Of a stretch of 64,000 bases of DNA, positions 41,393 through 55,025 are shown piece after piece. Below the pieces are notes generated by a model. It was given only the letters and a program-made list of their open reading frames with translations. It had not been told where the DNA came from and ran no database searches. Location of the stretch: the NCBI GenBank assembly GCA_028554795.2, contig CM068835.1:28646311-28710310 (forward strand), read 5' to 3'. This stretch comes from Sinohyriopsis cumingii (taxonomy: Eukaryota; Mollusca; Bivalvia; Unionida; Unionidae). The stretch's first letter is position 1; each line of letters starts with the position of its first letter. The translations under genes were made by a program, and so were the position numbers.

Positions 41393-43435
41393 GTAACAGC
41401 CGAGCTAGGTCCTGATAATACTACACAGTAGTAGGGCATCAGTGATGAGACTGCTTATTATCATCTAAGGAGGGGAGAATGGAGTAAACTAGAACTCTGA
41501 TTTCTTTTCAACCATAACACAAAATGATTCATTTATTAAGAAACCTTAAATAAAGTCAGTTCATAACCATGACAGTCTTGTTGTTTGTGTACAAGGCATG
41601 AATGCAATCATTGTCTTGAAGTGCAGTTTGGTATATAATAACTTCACACAAGGTCCGGGAAACCATTACCACTATACTATTAGTTCATTATATTATTACT
41701 CCTTTAGATAAATGAAAATTATATAAGATTTACCATATTTGGATTTACTTATAATAACGTTTACTACAGAAGAGAAAATATGTTTTGATTGTAATATGTG
41801 AAATGTAAAATCTGCAAGGAAAACACCTGCTTGACTTGACACTTCAACTATAGATTTATACTTATTTGATGTGAATTGTTATAGATGGAAGTAAATCGGC
41901 TGTAAAATCAGTGAAGAAAACACTTATAATGACTTAGACAATTTGTAAATTATAAAATAGAAACATAAATAAATTATTCCTTTATAGATTGCTAGATTAA
42001 TCAAGTATTGTTGAATTGAATTTAGAATGTCAAGTCGGTGCGGAAAGAACTCACAATGACTTAGACATTCTATTTCCCTAAGAACATTTTTAGACCTATA
42101 ATTTAAGAAAGGAATTATATATTTGTAGTGTCAAGAAACGTCTCTTATGATTTTGGCTTCATAACACTAAATAAAAATAAATAAATAAATAAAAGTATTG
42201 GTCTGTGAGTACAACAATCACTTGACGGTATAACTGAGTTTCAAATAGCAAATGATATGACAATATCTAGTTTGCTTGTAAAAAAAGCATCCCACAAAGC
42301 CTTATATACTCCTGATAAAACCCACAGTCAACAGAGCCCACAAAGCCCACAAATTCAATAAAACCCACGAAGCCCACAGTTCTAACAAAACCCACAACCA
42401 ACAAAGTCCACAAAACCCACAATTGTTATTGGAATATTCAAGCAAGCAGGAGCTAATATTGCATGTGTAGACTTGTTCAATTTCCTAAAAAGTAAATATT
42501 CAAACTTCCACATAAAAGGAAGTCCTATCAGCTAAAGATGAAAAATAAATAACATAATTTCCTAATTATTCAATGTCATATATTATTAACGATGCTTAGT
42601 AAATAGCAAAATAACTTAGCTCTCCAAGCCAAAATAACATTCAACACGCTTTAATTATGAAATACAATTTTTCTGATGTCTTTCAAACATAGTACACAAA
42701 GAGAAAGAAAATTATTTCATCCTCTAATTTTTTAACAAAAGAATCATCCCTTGGGATAATAGGTGTTTTATAATTGTCAAATCGAATTTTACCATAGGTG
42801 TAAATCTCTGGAACAACAATTGTGAAATTAGAAATTTAATTTTTTTTTTTAAATTACATTATGCCGGGAATATTTAGGCCTTAATACTTATTATTTAATT
42901 AGCAGAACGAATGGCCAAAATTATCTTTGGAGTTAGTGAACAGTTGGAATCGGAATACATAAACCAATAACATTATGTACATTTAATTTGCATTGTTTTT
43001 TGGCTTTTCTCCATGATTATATGCTATGTATATCTATATTATGTTTTTGACCTTCGCCAATAGAGTTAAGGCTCGACCTGACATGTGACTTTATTTGTAA
43101 CCAACATAATACATATGTATTTCTCTATGATTAACGTTATATATTAAATATTCAGATAATTATTAATGGAGGTTAGCATCTTTATTTGTATCTGAGTATT
43201 AGAAAATTAGTTTTTTGTGTTGGAAATTCATAATCTTGTTGACAGCCTAAAATGTTTTAGAAAAGATGTTTACCTTCATCCTGGTTCTGTTATTGTGTTA
43301 AAGCTGTTCATATTAATGTTCTTTACTTCAAAATTTCAGTCTTATTGTTGTACTCAGTTTTTAACTTGTGAGGATTTGTTACTTTAAATTATTCACTGGA
43401 ATTATAAAATGCCTCATATTTCCAGACTAAATCAA
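41391..43435. other. No gene seen; CCCACA-rich patch at 42290-42425
   Basis: AT-rich. The patch repeats AAACCCACA and AAAGCCCACA irregularly, with an odd C-on-one-strand bias in an otherwise AT-rich area. An (AAAT)n run lies at 42165-42190. Confidence 0.5.
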
Positions 43436-44719
43436 TATATTGAGGTTATTGTGAATTCATTGAAGGACGTTTTTATTAAATCACTATGATACATCACGAT
43501 TTCTGGCACATTAGCACAGTCAAGGCCATCAGAAAATCAGCATGTTCAGTATTGGAATTTATTCAGAATGCCATTGGAATTCATTTGGAACTCCATATTT
43601 TTGAATTTTTGATAAAAGGTTTAGTATTAATTGGGATTTAATTCGCAATCATAACTGTAAGTTCTTTTTAAATTTTCACTTTGTATTCAAGTTAAATAAA
43701 TTACTTGCTGAATTTTACTAAACTGGTTTTTGCTTTCTTCTGTTACTAAGATTAAGACCATTGAGGCAAAACAATATTAACAACAAATTTAGGAATCCCC
43801 ACATAAACTAGATGCTTAGCTGCTAGATTGTTTATGACAATGCCTTTGATCCTGTAGTTAAGTTCAGGTGATGATATAATGTGCCACGTTGTGTTTATTC
43901 CTACTTGAATTTGATTTGCAATCAATTAAGAAAGTGATTCAAGCAAATAATTAAAAAAGATGTGTGCCACTATATTTTAGAGTTCAGATTCCAACAAAAC
44001 AATCATCTCTTGCCACCTTCCTTACACTTAAATTGTAACTCATGAAATGAGTCTCTATTCATACTTGAGCAAACTCTTGATGGGTCTTCTGAATGACTGA
44101 TCTAGCTTCATTTTAAATTTTATATGAACCAACTGCCAATAGCCAGAGTTTGGTCGTAATATTCAACCATTATACAGACATATTGACTATCTCCACTCAT
44201 TTCTAGAGATTGGAGCAGTGTTTGAGGGTTTGTGAAATATTATTAAGACATGCACTTATCCATGTATCCACATGCAGAATCCATATTTTCTTCTTCAAAA
44301 TTATCAGAGGAACTAGTAGTTGTACTTTAATTGGATTTTGGACATTGTTGGACAGCTGTAACAGTTTAAAGTATATAATTAGTTTTTTTTATTAAATCAG
44401 AAAATATTCTTGTTCATACTTCATTGAGGAAAATATTAAAGTCAATCTCTCTCTCTCATTTAATAATTTAATTAAGCCGCATAGGATTTTGATATCATCT
44501 TGCTGGGCAGTTAATAACTTGTTATAACCATCAACCTGCCCACTCCCCAACTTGCTAGCCAAGCTTGCTTTCCTGTTTATGTTTAGCCATTTAGCATTCT
44601 CCGTAACAAACTAATATACCTGCTCTACTCCATGGAATTAATGATCTTAGTATTATCCCTATGCTTTGGGAATAAACTAGAGATTATTAAAGTCTATTAA
44701 CTATATAAATGGTTTTGTT

Positions 44720-44935
44720 CTTGTTGTTGGTGTTGCTTTTGGGTTTAATGCCATTTCACAGGACGTTCATGGCAGCAAGTGTAACTAGTTGTAGATGAGC
44801 AAAGGGAAGCCCCGATAAGAGCCACCGACTCACGCGAAACTGCTGATAGCATTCTCACATACCCACACTGGAATGCACAAGCCTCAAAACTTCATCGAGA
44901 GAGGTGAGGTGACAGTGAATTCAGTACCATGAAAA
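44720..44935 (+). mobile_element. SINE-like or MITE-like dispersed repeat
   Basis: GGGTTTAATGCCATTTCACA, then GGGAAGCCCCGATAAGAGCC, ACCGACTCACGCGAAACTGC and CTCACATACCCACACTGGAA resemble, in order, blocks of a repeat that is common in molluscan genomes. No tRNA-like head is visible. I call it from memory of that pattern, so the family name is left open. Confidence 0.4.
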
Positions 44936-44999
44936 GTTTGTTGATTAAAGGCAACATTAAAAGAAGAAATTTAATTTTTTAAGTTCACGTTTTTGTTGT

Positions 45000-46430
45000 A
45001 AACATATTTGATAAAAACAGCTTTTTAAAATGATATTTATGTGAGGTCCATAAATAACGTTTAGGTTCAGTAAGTGAAAGTAATGAAAAAATAAAAAATA
45101 ATAAAAATTATTAAATTTTCATATTTACTTTATTTGTACGAAAACAAAAATCATGCAAGGAAAAAATAAGATTACAAAGCTGAGATAGATAACTCTTTCG
45201 GTCCTTACAATGGCACATATATCAATGCTATAGAAAGAAGATAATCATGGTCATATAATAAGCTGATTTTGCCAATGTCACTGGCTTTCTATCATATATA
45301 CATACCTGTTAAATAATGTTTTAGTGATTAAAGTGGCTCTATGTCTCTTGCGATATGTTTGACTTCAGTTTTAAGTCTGTGAATAACATATTCTCAGAAT
45401 GCAATGCTTTATGCAAACTAATGTACTCTATTAATTTGTTTGCATTTTAGCTGAAATACATTTGAGACTTGCTATAAAATAACCATGCATTATAAAAGAA
45501 ACTTAAATTTTCCTTTAATCCTCACAAATAATATTGCCCAATGTCTTATGAAAATGCACATATTGTAGACAATAACACAAGGATGTGCAGTAAAAATTGC
45601 ACAACTTATAAAATGAAACTAAACATCCTACATATAGTTTCTGTGATAAGCTAATTGACTGCAAAAACAGTTTATATAATATTTTGGACTGGTAATGCAA
45701 TATGTTTTGTTTGTTTGAGATTTCTGCTCTTTTCCAAAAACATAAATGCATATGGGGTAATTTGACACTTGGCACATAATCTAAACTTTCTTCATTGGTC
45801 CTGTTTGGTTTTCTATATACAAAATGACAGTCATACAGAATTGACGTTTTTCAATATCAGATCATTACGACCTGAGGCATGAGTCCACAGTGACTTAAAA
45901 TTTGACTGGGAAATTTATAAAATCCACAAGTGATAATAATTGAATCCATTCAATGTTTACACCCATACAATGCACAATGATTGCTCCCACCTATTTTATT
46001 CAACCTGAAAACTATATGATATTATAGTTTTGACTTGACTTGTTTACTGACGTGTGTAGGAAGAGCGACTTGACTGCCCCCACAATTGCTTGTCTCACAA
46101 AAGCTGATACAATAACATACAACCTCAAGGCATCAGTGCATAACAATTAGAAGGAACAATGTTGTTGTTGGAAAGCTTTGTTGCAAACATATAGATGATA
46201 GAATATGTCTACTACTTAAATTTCTACAACTACTGCTAATTAATAATAATCATATTTCAATCTTTCTTTGTCAGACAGGTGAAAGCCATTATTTAAAAAA
46301 GATTTTAATATAATGTTAAAACAATTCTTTTTGACTAACGTTGCTAAAACATTTCCTTCTAAAATGTATGTGTGTGTGATATGGATTTTTAACGCAGCTT
46401 TAACATCATATTGCTTTGGCGTCTGCAGTG
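45000..46430. other. No gene seen
   Basis: AT-rich, short open frames only, no clear repeat. Confidence 0.5.
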
Positions 46431-46439
46431 TGGAAGTTA

Positions 46440-46678
46440 ACAGTGATGTCTAGGACTGGGGCATCATGCCACATATATGTAGCATGATTTCCCACCCCGT
46501 CACATTATCCTGACACCAGGCCAACCAGTCCTAACACAAACCTCTTAATGCTGAGCACATAGCGAAGCAGCTGTTAGTAACATTGTTTTATAAGTCTTTG
46601 GTATGACTCGATTGGGGTTAAAACCCGTGACCTCCCGCATCTGAGGTAGGAACTCTAACCACTAGGCCACCAGAGAGG
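46440..46678 (-). mobile_element. tRNA-derived SINE (molluscan V-SINE type)
   Basis: Read on the minus strand it starts with a tRNA-like head: TGGTGGCCTAGTGGTTAGAG (box A) and GGTCACGGGTTTTAACCCC (box B region), followed by the body with GACTTATAAAAC, the TGCTGAGCACATAGCGAAGC equivalent and TGGTTGGCCTGGTGTCAGGA. This head-body combination is widespread in molluscs. Box B departs from consensus, so it is probably silent. A head-only remnant of the same family lies at 60245-60295. Confidence 0.75.
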
Positions 46679-46859
46679 TCCTTCTAAAAAGCATTATTTT
46701 CGAAAGGTAAACGGACGTGTAAAGCAAATGTAACAAAATTCTCTCAAAAGCAGTAACACCTTTTATGCTGCCAAGTTTGCTCAAAAATTAAAGATAAGAT
46801 CATTTCTAATCTTTAAGTGCTAACTGTTGAAACCATCTCTGATATTCTACAGCAATAAC

Positions 46860-47560
46860 ATGATTTTCAATTTAACTGCTATGTTGGACATATTGGAAGA
46901 CAGATTGGCATCATTATCATTTAGCACCAAGATGACATCATGATCAGTCTTGTGATGGAAAGTTCATGTTGACACGACTTTCTATTTTAAAGATGGCTGC
47001 CATGGTAGCAATACTGGATACATTAGCACCATTTCCACTTTGAACAAATATGAAATCATAAGAAGTCTTGTTGTGAAAATACAATAGATATTACACGATT
47101 TTCAAGATAGTCATTGTGCTGACCATATAGGAAGTCAGATTGGCACCATTTTCGTTTTACAACCAACAATACTTCATAGTATTTCAGTGAAAACCCTACG
47201 CTGATGTGACTATTCATTCAAGAGAAGTGATATGAACTTCATGATTGCCACTAAAGTCAACAAAAATCAGCTCAGCATCATAAGTTTTCTATTAAAATTC
47301 CCATGGCAATATATGTTTCCATCCAAAAGGAGTAGCCATTACAAGATTTTAAGATACTGCAGTGGCAGCCATATTGGACATCAGATCAGTGCCATTTTCT
47401 TATGGACCAACTGGACATCCTAGGAACACCTTTACTGGAAACTTCATGCTGATAGGATCATCCATTCAGAAAAAAGTAGCAATAACTAGATTTCAAGAAG
47501 GCCATTCTGGATGCCATAGTCGATGTCCACCCATCACCATTAGTGTTGGCACCATCTAGA
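46860..47560. repeat. Old diverged tandem repeat, unit about 150 bp
   Basis: Four or five imperfect units each containing a version of CCATATTGGACATCAGATCAGTGCCATTTTC, then TCATGCTGAT..GA and ATTCA.AA. The similarity is weak, and the phrase GCCATATTGGA also resembles the duplicated segment at 36360-37080. Confidence 0.5.
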
Positions 47561-47579
47561 CCATTGGGTGATTGTGTGT

Positions 47580-48840
47580 GTGTAAAATTTAAATGCAGTG
47601 GTCTAAGTAGTTGAAGAGATGTAGTAATAACAAGCTAAAGTCAGAAAATGGACGGACAATATTCAACATATCATACATAAGCCCAACTGGTCTGTGTCAA
47701 ACAGTGCTAATTTTGATGCAATGTCCTAAAATCTTTACTCCGTGTAACAAATTACTCGAGATGGACAGCGAGGGACATTTTTCCATGTATCCAGCAGAGT
47801 CAAGTTTCTTCTTTCACGTTTTGTCAAGTTTCCCCACACATCTCTTCTCACTCCCCTATTTTCATCAATTGTAAAATTATTTGTGTTATTTTATTTTTTC
47901 AATATTTTATTACTGCATGTGTGTGTGTATGGGGGGGGGGGGAGCAAAGCAGTTACGTCAAATGTTTTCCTTAAAATCCAGCCGGGCAGGTACTTCTGCA
48001 TAGTGCGAAACCTACTCAGTACCTGATCACTTCTACAAATTACCATATAAAAGTTCTTTGGTGCTGTAAAATCGCTACTTCATGCAAATAATTCACATCA
48101 TTGAAACTGTTTTGATAGGGGCCTGATGTTTAGAATAACATTTCTGTGTACACGCTTTATATTTTATCTTTAGATAACTAAAACACTTGCTCCATTCCAT
48201 GGACTTACATTTCGTAATATAATTTCTTTGCATTAGGAATGAAACGTAAATTATGAACTATATAATTGCTTGGACAGTTATTGCACCACAAGAGTGTAAT
48301 ATAACATCAAAACTAACAGGCACGGAGAGCTAAAAAATATTTATGAATTTGCTGCTGGAATGCTTAATTATATCACATTGATGAAATCTATAATAATAAT
48401 AATAATAAGAAGAAGAAGAAGAAGAAGAAGAAAAAGAAAACTACTACTAATAATAATTTTAGCTGCTTTTATTGTACATATTTAATGCCAACAAGGTGAT
48501 GATATGTAAGTAACTTAGGTGATAATATATATCAATGATCAAGTTATTTTGCCATTTGTTCTAGGAAGCTTTTCATCCAAACGTTACCCAAGTCCAAAGT
48601 TAAAAATCCAAGTCCAAAAGGTTCAATTAATAAATGAAAAATACTTTTGAAAAATTGCATAATATTCTAAAAACGTAATCAGTGTAGTTATTTATAAGCA
48701 TGACAAGTCCAAAGTTATATGACTGTAGTTTTTTTATAGCTCTTTGCCATTGTGCTAAAATGAATACAGGATAGACATACAAACAAACACACATAATGAC
48801 AAAGACACATACTGATGGACATAGGCAACAGGCCATTTAT
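47580..48840. other. No gene seen; simple repeats
   Basis: A G run follows a short TG run at 47916-47942, and an (AAT)n/(AAG)n run lies at 48392-48440. Confidence 0.5.
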
Positions 48841-49779
48841 GCTTGTAACGATTCCCTCTTAGTAAGAGGGGTGATTAATTGGATATGGCTGGCGTTATCT
48901 AGAGGATGACCTACCTCAATATTATAGCCCCGCAGGAGTGAAAGAAGAATATAATTTCACCAGACAACTGAGCGGGAATACTGGGGAGAAATAAAACAAT
49001 ACCAGCCCCCTTTGACAAGAAAATAACAAATTCAATCAGAACAAATTAAATAGCGGCAATTCCAATGCAAGTTAGATTATATCATTAGAATTAACAGGAG
49101 TGTCTAATTTGTATTGATTTCATCATCATGACGAAAGGTGAAAAGGGCGCAATGTCCACGATTGATAAGCATCACCTTGAACGTAGATCAACGTCTCCTA
49201 GTTCATCCTTAGTAAGCTCTATGCTTTGCCCCTTCATGGAGTTTTAGGCCCTTTTAGTCTGACCTCGTCCTTCTTTTCCTCGGACTTCTGTCTTCAGACT
49301 GTCCCGTCTCTCTCCAAGAATGCTGTTCCTTAAAGAACAAAATTACCCCTAAATTTCTATATACCCCACTCTCTAGACGTACATAAAATTCCCTCACTTT
49401 ACTCAGATCATGCTGGCTATCCACACACTGCGTAAATTCTGACAGCACGGTAGGTCATTGGCCTCGCTTCCACCGGCAGGTCTTAAATTACCACGTGAGC
49501 ATCTATCGAATATTACCGTATCCTTTTACATATGCTACTAATGTTCGATTACTATTGCATGAAATTCACAAATTGTAACTCACATCAATCCTTAACCTTC
49601 AAGATTATTCAAACATTACAAAATCAGATATAATTAGGTAAGTATCGTTAACTCACAATGATCTATATCGTCCTAACAAACAAAGAAAGTTATTTCATAT
49701 AACCTATGAAATTCTACACATATGATCTTTTGAATTGCATGCAATCAATTCTAACAATGAACTAATAACTGTAAAATTA

Positions 49780-49950
49780 AAAGGTAAGTTGCATAACAAT
49801 TCTAGCGTCAACACTTTCCATGAAATTGAATAAAAATAAATTGCATGACAACTCTAGCATCAACACTATCCTTGACACTGAGTTAAATAAATTGCATAAC
49901 AACACTAGCATCGGCACATTTCCATGAAATTGAATAAACGAGAAATAATA
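49780..49950. repeat. 56-bp triplication in the left arm only
   Basis: Three units with TTGCATAACAA.TCTAGC and TCCATGAAATTGAATAAA in the left arm, against one at the matching place in the right arm (51363-51420). It arose after the two arms separated and explains part of their length difference. Confidence 0.7.
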
Positions 49951-50383
49951 TGGAAACCTAGTCATAGAAAAACACATTTGCATAAAACAAACAATCGAAT
50001 AATAGAATATTACGTGAAACTAAAATTGCGTACCTTATTGCTGTTCTCTTCCAGAACTTGTGCGTCCTAGCACTAAAACCTGTATTTCCTTTACCAAGAC
50101 GGCCACCTGGTCCCTTTCTTGTTTAACGAGGAAAGCACTATTCTCTTTAGGCTTCCACGTAGTCGACTACCTCTCCTCTTCCAGGAACATTTAATTTAAA
50201 GTCTGATTGCTTCTAAATTGTACACTTTAATGTATTCTGCCCAATCGTAGACAGCGGTCTCTAATTGTTCCCAAAGAAATAATTCAAGTTTTGGCAGCTC
50301 GGAATCTGTGAACTACGGTGCGTAACAATTTCCCTTTGAAGAAATAATAAGTGGACATAGGTCCCTATCAAGCGGTTAGGGTT

Positions 50384-50520
50384 GGTAGCTCAATGGTTTA
50401 CTTTCTAAGGAACGTGTTAAGATACCCCGGTCAATTTCACTGGGTTGCCCCTTGGAAGTTTACACTGACATGGGGGAGATGAACTAAGAAAGGTCGAAGT
50501 GACCCTTCACAACGACTTTT
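50384..50520 (+). mobile_element. tRNA-like SINE head in the centre of the inverted-repeat element
   Basis: TTGGTAGCTCAATGGTTTAC matches an A box (TRGCNNAGYGG) and, 40 bases later, GGTCAATTTCACTGGG resembles a B box. No acceptor stem can be closed, so it is not a working tRNA gene. It probably begins a short SINE that landed between the arms. Confidence 0.4.
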
Positions 50521-52928
50521 CTCTCTCAAATGCGATAACATTTTAATGCTCAATGCATTCAGCTTTAAAGTTCACTGCAATTCAAAATTCGACACTTCAC
50601 AATGCTATTGTATAGAGGGTGAAGCAAATAAAAAATAAACATGAAATTGGAATAGTCATACAATCCTGACCCATATTTCTAAACGTATGTGTAACTAGTT
50701 AGTTCACTGTATGAACTTGTGGAAAGCATTAGCATATTGGTGTCTAGTATTGTTGTTTTCAAATCAGAAAACATTACTTTATTCCTCTCATGCCCTCTTT
50801 CTCTTCTGTTTAAAGAAATTTATTAGATATTAAAGAATTAATAAAAGTCCCATTAGTTGCTAAACACCAGCTATGCACCTGTCATGTACCACCATCACCA
50901 ACGTACTAAGCAAATATGGACCAGGGGCACACATATAAGTATTTTTTTTTGGGGGGGGGGCAACATGTATTGGTCAGCTATTAAGCTTTACAGATGGAGA
51001 CCAGGTCATGTTTAGAGATGAACTCAGTTGGAGGGGAGTAAATTAAGGCGTAAAATTTGGCGGTAATGTGAATTTGAAGTGTCGAACTTGGACGAAATTC
51101 TTTAGTCCGAAACTTCCTGAAACAGGTGAAGTATGGACCCAAGGAATCCTAAACAGAATAGTGCTTTACTCGTTAAACAAGTTATGGACCAGGTGACTGT
51201 CTTTTAAGAAAAGACAGATTTTAGTACTAGGACGCACAATTTCTGAAATAGACCAACATTAAGGTACACAATTTTAATTTTTCACCTAATGTTCTATTTT
51301 TGATTGTTTATTTTATGCAAATGTGTCTGGTATGATTATGATCCATATTATGAATCGTTTATTCAATCTCATGGAAATATGTTGATGCTAGAGTTGCTAT
51401 GCTACTTATCTCTTTAATTTTACAGTTACTAGTTCATTGATAGAAATGACGGATTGCATGCGATCCAAATTGTCATATGTGTATGATTTCATACGGTATA
51501 TGAAATAATTTCCTTTGTCTGTTTTGTCGATACTGATTATCATGAGTTAACGATAATAGCATATTTATATCTGATTTTGTAAAGTTTAAATAATCTTGTA
51601 GGTAAGGGATTGCTGTGAGGTAGAAGTTCGCGAATTTTATGTAATAGTAATCCAGTATGTGGTGGCGTAGGAAAAGAGATACGGTAATGTTAGATACACC
51701 GCTTGCGTGTTAATTTATGGTCGGTCGCTGTGAAGCGAGAGTGATGTTCTATCGAATTAGATCAGAATTAATGCAGTGTTTGGATAGCAACTTAATGCTT
51801 CTGAGTAACATAAGTGAGGGAATTTAAGGTACGTATAGAAAGTGATCCGTATATAGATTATGGGGTAATTTCGACCTTTAAGGAAACAGCTTTCTGGGAC
51901 AGACGGGACAGTCCGAAGACAGAAGCCTGTAAAGAGAAGTATTCAGAATAAAAGACTAGGAAGTCCAGAAAAAGATGAAGCATTCAGAATAGAAAGACTA
52001 GAGAGGTCAGGAAGACGTGTGATACATGGATCAAGAAAGGAAGGTGATGCAATCAGTCGTGGACATTGCGCTCTTTTTACCACTCGTTATTATGATGAAG
52101 TAAATCCAAATTAGAAATTGCGATTATATTCTGTTGACATAACTTAGGTTAAATTGGAATTAATTGTTATTGATTAATTTTTTATTTTTTATTTTTTCTT
52201 TTTTGTCTATGGGAGCTCTTATTGCATTATATCTTCCCAATATTCTGGGCTCAGTTCTCTGTTGGTATTCCATCTATCCACTCGCAACGGGCCATACAAT
52301 CGAGAGAGTTCATCCCCTAGATAACGACAGCCAAATCCAACTAAACACCCCTCTTACTAACAGAGAGAAGTTACATTGAAATATTACTAGAGTGTCATTT
52401 GCACGCATGCATAGTACACACTAGGGCTGCATCGGTTGTCAAATTCCTTAATTAGTGAACCATAATGCATTATCTGAACCTAAATTGTTATATTAGATGA
52501 TTTCTGTTCCAAATTTATATGCATCTAATATATTAATCACATATTTCGACATACTTTTTATAGTGGGATCAGTTTGAATTTCTTCTTATATAGTTTCAAA
52601 TAATATTTACACAGTAAGTACATTTTGATAGAGAGGTGATCAATGATTTCTGTACACAAGTGATAAGACACATCTTCAACCAGGTTTTTTTTCCCAGTTG
52701 TTTATGACGTCAACACTATTTAAGATATTTGATTTTTCAAAACAGAACCAATCAAAATTACTATATGATATAATCATTTAATAATAAGAAACATTAGTGA
52801 GTATTCTGAGAGCAGACTGCTAAAATGGTCATACAGTTAACAAGGGATTTGAACAAATAATAGCTACAGCATCTTAGCTTTTGAAGTACTACTTTTACCT
52901 ATTTGTTTATAAACTGGAGGATCATCAG

Positions 52929-52933
<5 letters not shown>

Positions 52934-52965
<32 letters not shown>
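52934..52965. repeat. (AG)n microsatellite
   Basis: Uninterrupted run of about 32 bases. The surrounding sequence, 52376-53515, shows no gene. Confidence 0.9.
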
Positions 52966-52968
<3 letters not shown>

Positions 52969-53518
52969 CAAATTGTGAGGGAAGACTGCAGCTTAAAAAA
53001 TACTTCTAATAATCATTTTAGAATAGTCACAGTTCTAGATGTACATGATTATGCTTGATATACGTGCTTGAGAAAAAATTCAAGTTATATGATTTTGAAT
53101 ATAAAAGGTTTTCTCTTTTTTTCTTCAGGTTTTTTAAAAAAAAATACTAAACTGCAAGTTCTGTTCTGTTAAGTAATGAACACTTTTACAGGTGTTGGGG
53201 AGCATTCACATAAAAGCATTGTTTATATTTACACCTTTATTTCCATCTTCTCTAAACTATCACTGATTCAGAACTACAAGCTCTGTTACTTGAAGACAAT
53301 GTAACTAAGGCAGGTGCTGATAATTAACAGAGACTAATCTGTCACTGGACAACCAGGACCACCAAATATGTTTATTGACAGATAAGAGATGGCACTGATT
53401 GACTGTAATTAAGATTGGCTATAGAACACTTTCACTAAGATCTGAAGTAAAACAACTGTAAATCAAATCTATCTTCAATAATTAATTCCTATGGGGTCAG
53501 TGTTGAACAGAGTCAGTG

Positions 53519-53770
53519 TTGGACACATGGTACTAATTATATGGAGAAATGGGAAACAGCCTGGAAATGGGTGAACATACAATAGAGTATCTATGGGATT
53601 GGCTGTCCATCATTGGTTAATAATGCAAGTTTTGTTTTAAGAAAAATAATCTTTTTAGATCTTATCCTAGTTGTAAGTGAAAAAAATATAGACATTGTTT
53701 TATTGATGGAATTTCAGTCCTTTAACAGTATTGAATTTGGAACACTCATTACTAAAATTAGCAACTGACT
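53519..53770 (+). repeat. Direct repeat pair, first copy
   Basis: Shares with 54781-55025, in order, GGACACATGGTACTAATTAT, CAGCCTGGAAATGGGTGAAC, ATAGACATTGTTTTATTG and ACTCATTACTAAAATTAG. About 85% alike. Either a dispersed element or a local duplication with 1 kb between. Confidence 0.85.
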
Positions 53771-54780
53771 CTTTGGTGTGGAATTGAAAGCACATGTTTC
53801 CAACACATGCGGGAAAAGAAAATGCCACACAGAAGCCGTCATCCAGGTTTCATCGATACTGATAAATATACGTTTGATCATGAGCATACAGAAATTTTAA
53901 GTTATTGAATTTTTAATTTCATGGTGTTTGCATAGGTTTACTATGGGAACTGAGTTAGTACCGTGATTCTTATAGACGGCTACAGCAAAAAAGTGACTCC
54001 ACATAAGTAAGTGTGTATAACTTTGCTATAAATGCAATCATATGGTTCTATTTGTGGATAACAAGCACAATTATTACGCTTTATAAATCACAGAGTGATT
54101 TTTAGTGGGATATTAAACACATATTCAAATATATCAACTGTTGCCAAGAAGGGGGAGGGGAACAATGTATAGATTTGACCATGTTAGGTGGAGTGTTTTA
54201 CACTTTAGTTTATATCTAAGTAATACATATATAATATTTATACAATTTACCATTTACTGAGTAATTATATAAAGCAATATTATATTTCCAGGTTGTGTTT
54301 TGAAACATAATGCTTCAGATAGGATCTCCTAGGTCTCTTCCACCATGCTTAATAGTAATGACCTGTCATGACTTTGCATCCCACTAATTTCTTTTCGTCT
54401 GGGATCAATTTTAAGTAATCTTAGTCATTGAGGTATCTTTTCCTGCAATAATACATGTACATATAGATGGTCACCTTGACCTTTCACTCATTAATTACAG
54501 AATATGACAAGGTTGGTAATATATTTTAGTATTAAATTGAAGAGCGATAAATGGTGATATTAAAAGAGATGATTCTTATTCTTTGTTTTAATATTTTTTC
54601 CAGATTTTCTTAAATAGAACTCAAATATTTAAATGTTGCCTGAAATGCACCATTGCTCTTTAGGTGAGCATGAACTTGCAATGTAATTTAATATTGACGA
54701 ATGTAATCTTTGACGAGCAGAACTATGCACATTGCTTACTTATGTATTTACTAGGGCTGTCAATAAAATCAAGGTAGATA

Positions 54781-55025
54781 TAGGACACATGGTACTAATT
54801 ATATTGAAAATGGGGAACCAGCCTGGAAATGGGTGAACATGAAATAGAGTACATATGGGTTAGGCTGACCAGGATTGGTTAATAATGTAAGTTATGTTGT
54901 AGGAAAAAGAATCTTTTGAGAGCTTACCCTAGTTGAAAGTGACAAAATTATAGACATTGTTTTATTGGTGAATTTCAGTCCTTTTACAGTGTTGAGTTTG
55001 GAAAACTCATTACTAAAATTAGTAA
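54781..55025 (+). repeat. Direct repeat pair, second copy
   Basis: Partner of 53519-53770. The sequence after it (55025-55180) has a short open frame with no family resemblance. The two copies and their flanks diverge sharply at both ends, which favours a mobile element. Confidence 0.85.

Larger units (their letters stand above)
48844..52375. mobile_element. Large inverted-repeat element, arms about 1.3 kb
   Basis: The outer ends are TGTAAC and GTTACA. The left arm (48844 to about 50200) and right arm (about 51105-52375) are inverse copies over their whole length: TTAGTAAGAGGGGTG against CACCCCTCTTACTAA at the ends, TTGTGCGTCCTAG against CTAGGACGCACAA near the inner ends. About 80-85% alike with several indels. 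No transposase is present in the 900-bp centre. It could be a non-autonomous long-TIR or foldback element, or two solo LTRs of one family in opposite directions, since TGTAAC...GTTACA also fits LTR ends. No clear target duplication. Confidence 0.75.

Noticed and set aside
39639-41415. Plus-strand frames across the Tigger element
   Set aside because: They are antisense to the transposase or run into the (TG)n repeat.
46600-46678. tRNA gene on the minus strand
   Set aside because: Box A is good but box B is altered and the arms do not fold; the attached body shows it is a SINE.
49240-49275. Eighth histone-type stem-loop (TAGGCCCTTTTAGTCTGACC)
   Set aside because: The 3' half of the stem does not pair and no coding gene precedes it.
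49254-49448. 64-residue minus-strand frame in the left arm of the inverted-repeat element
   Set aside because: The matching place in the right arm is not open, so there is no sign that it was kept as a protein.
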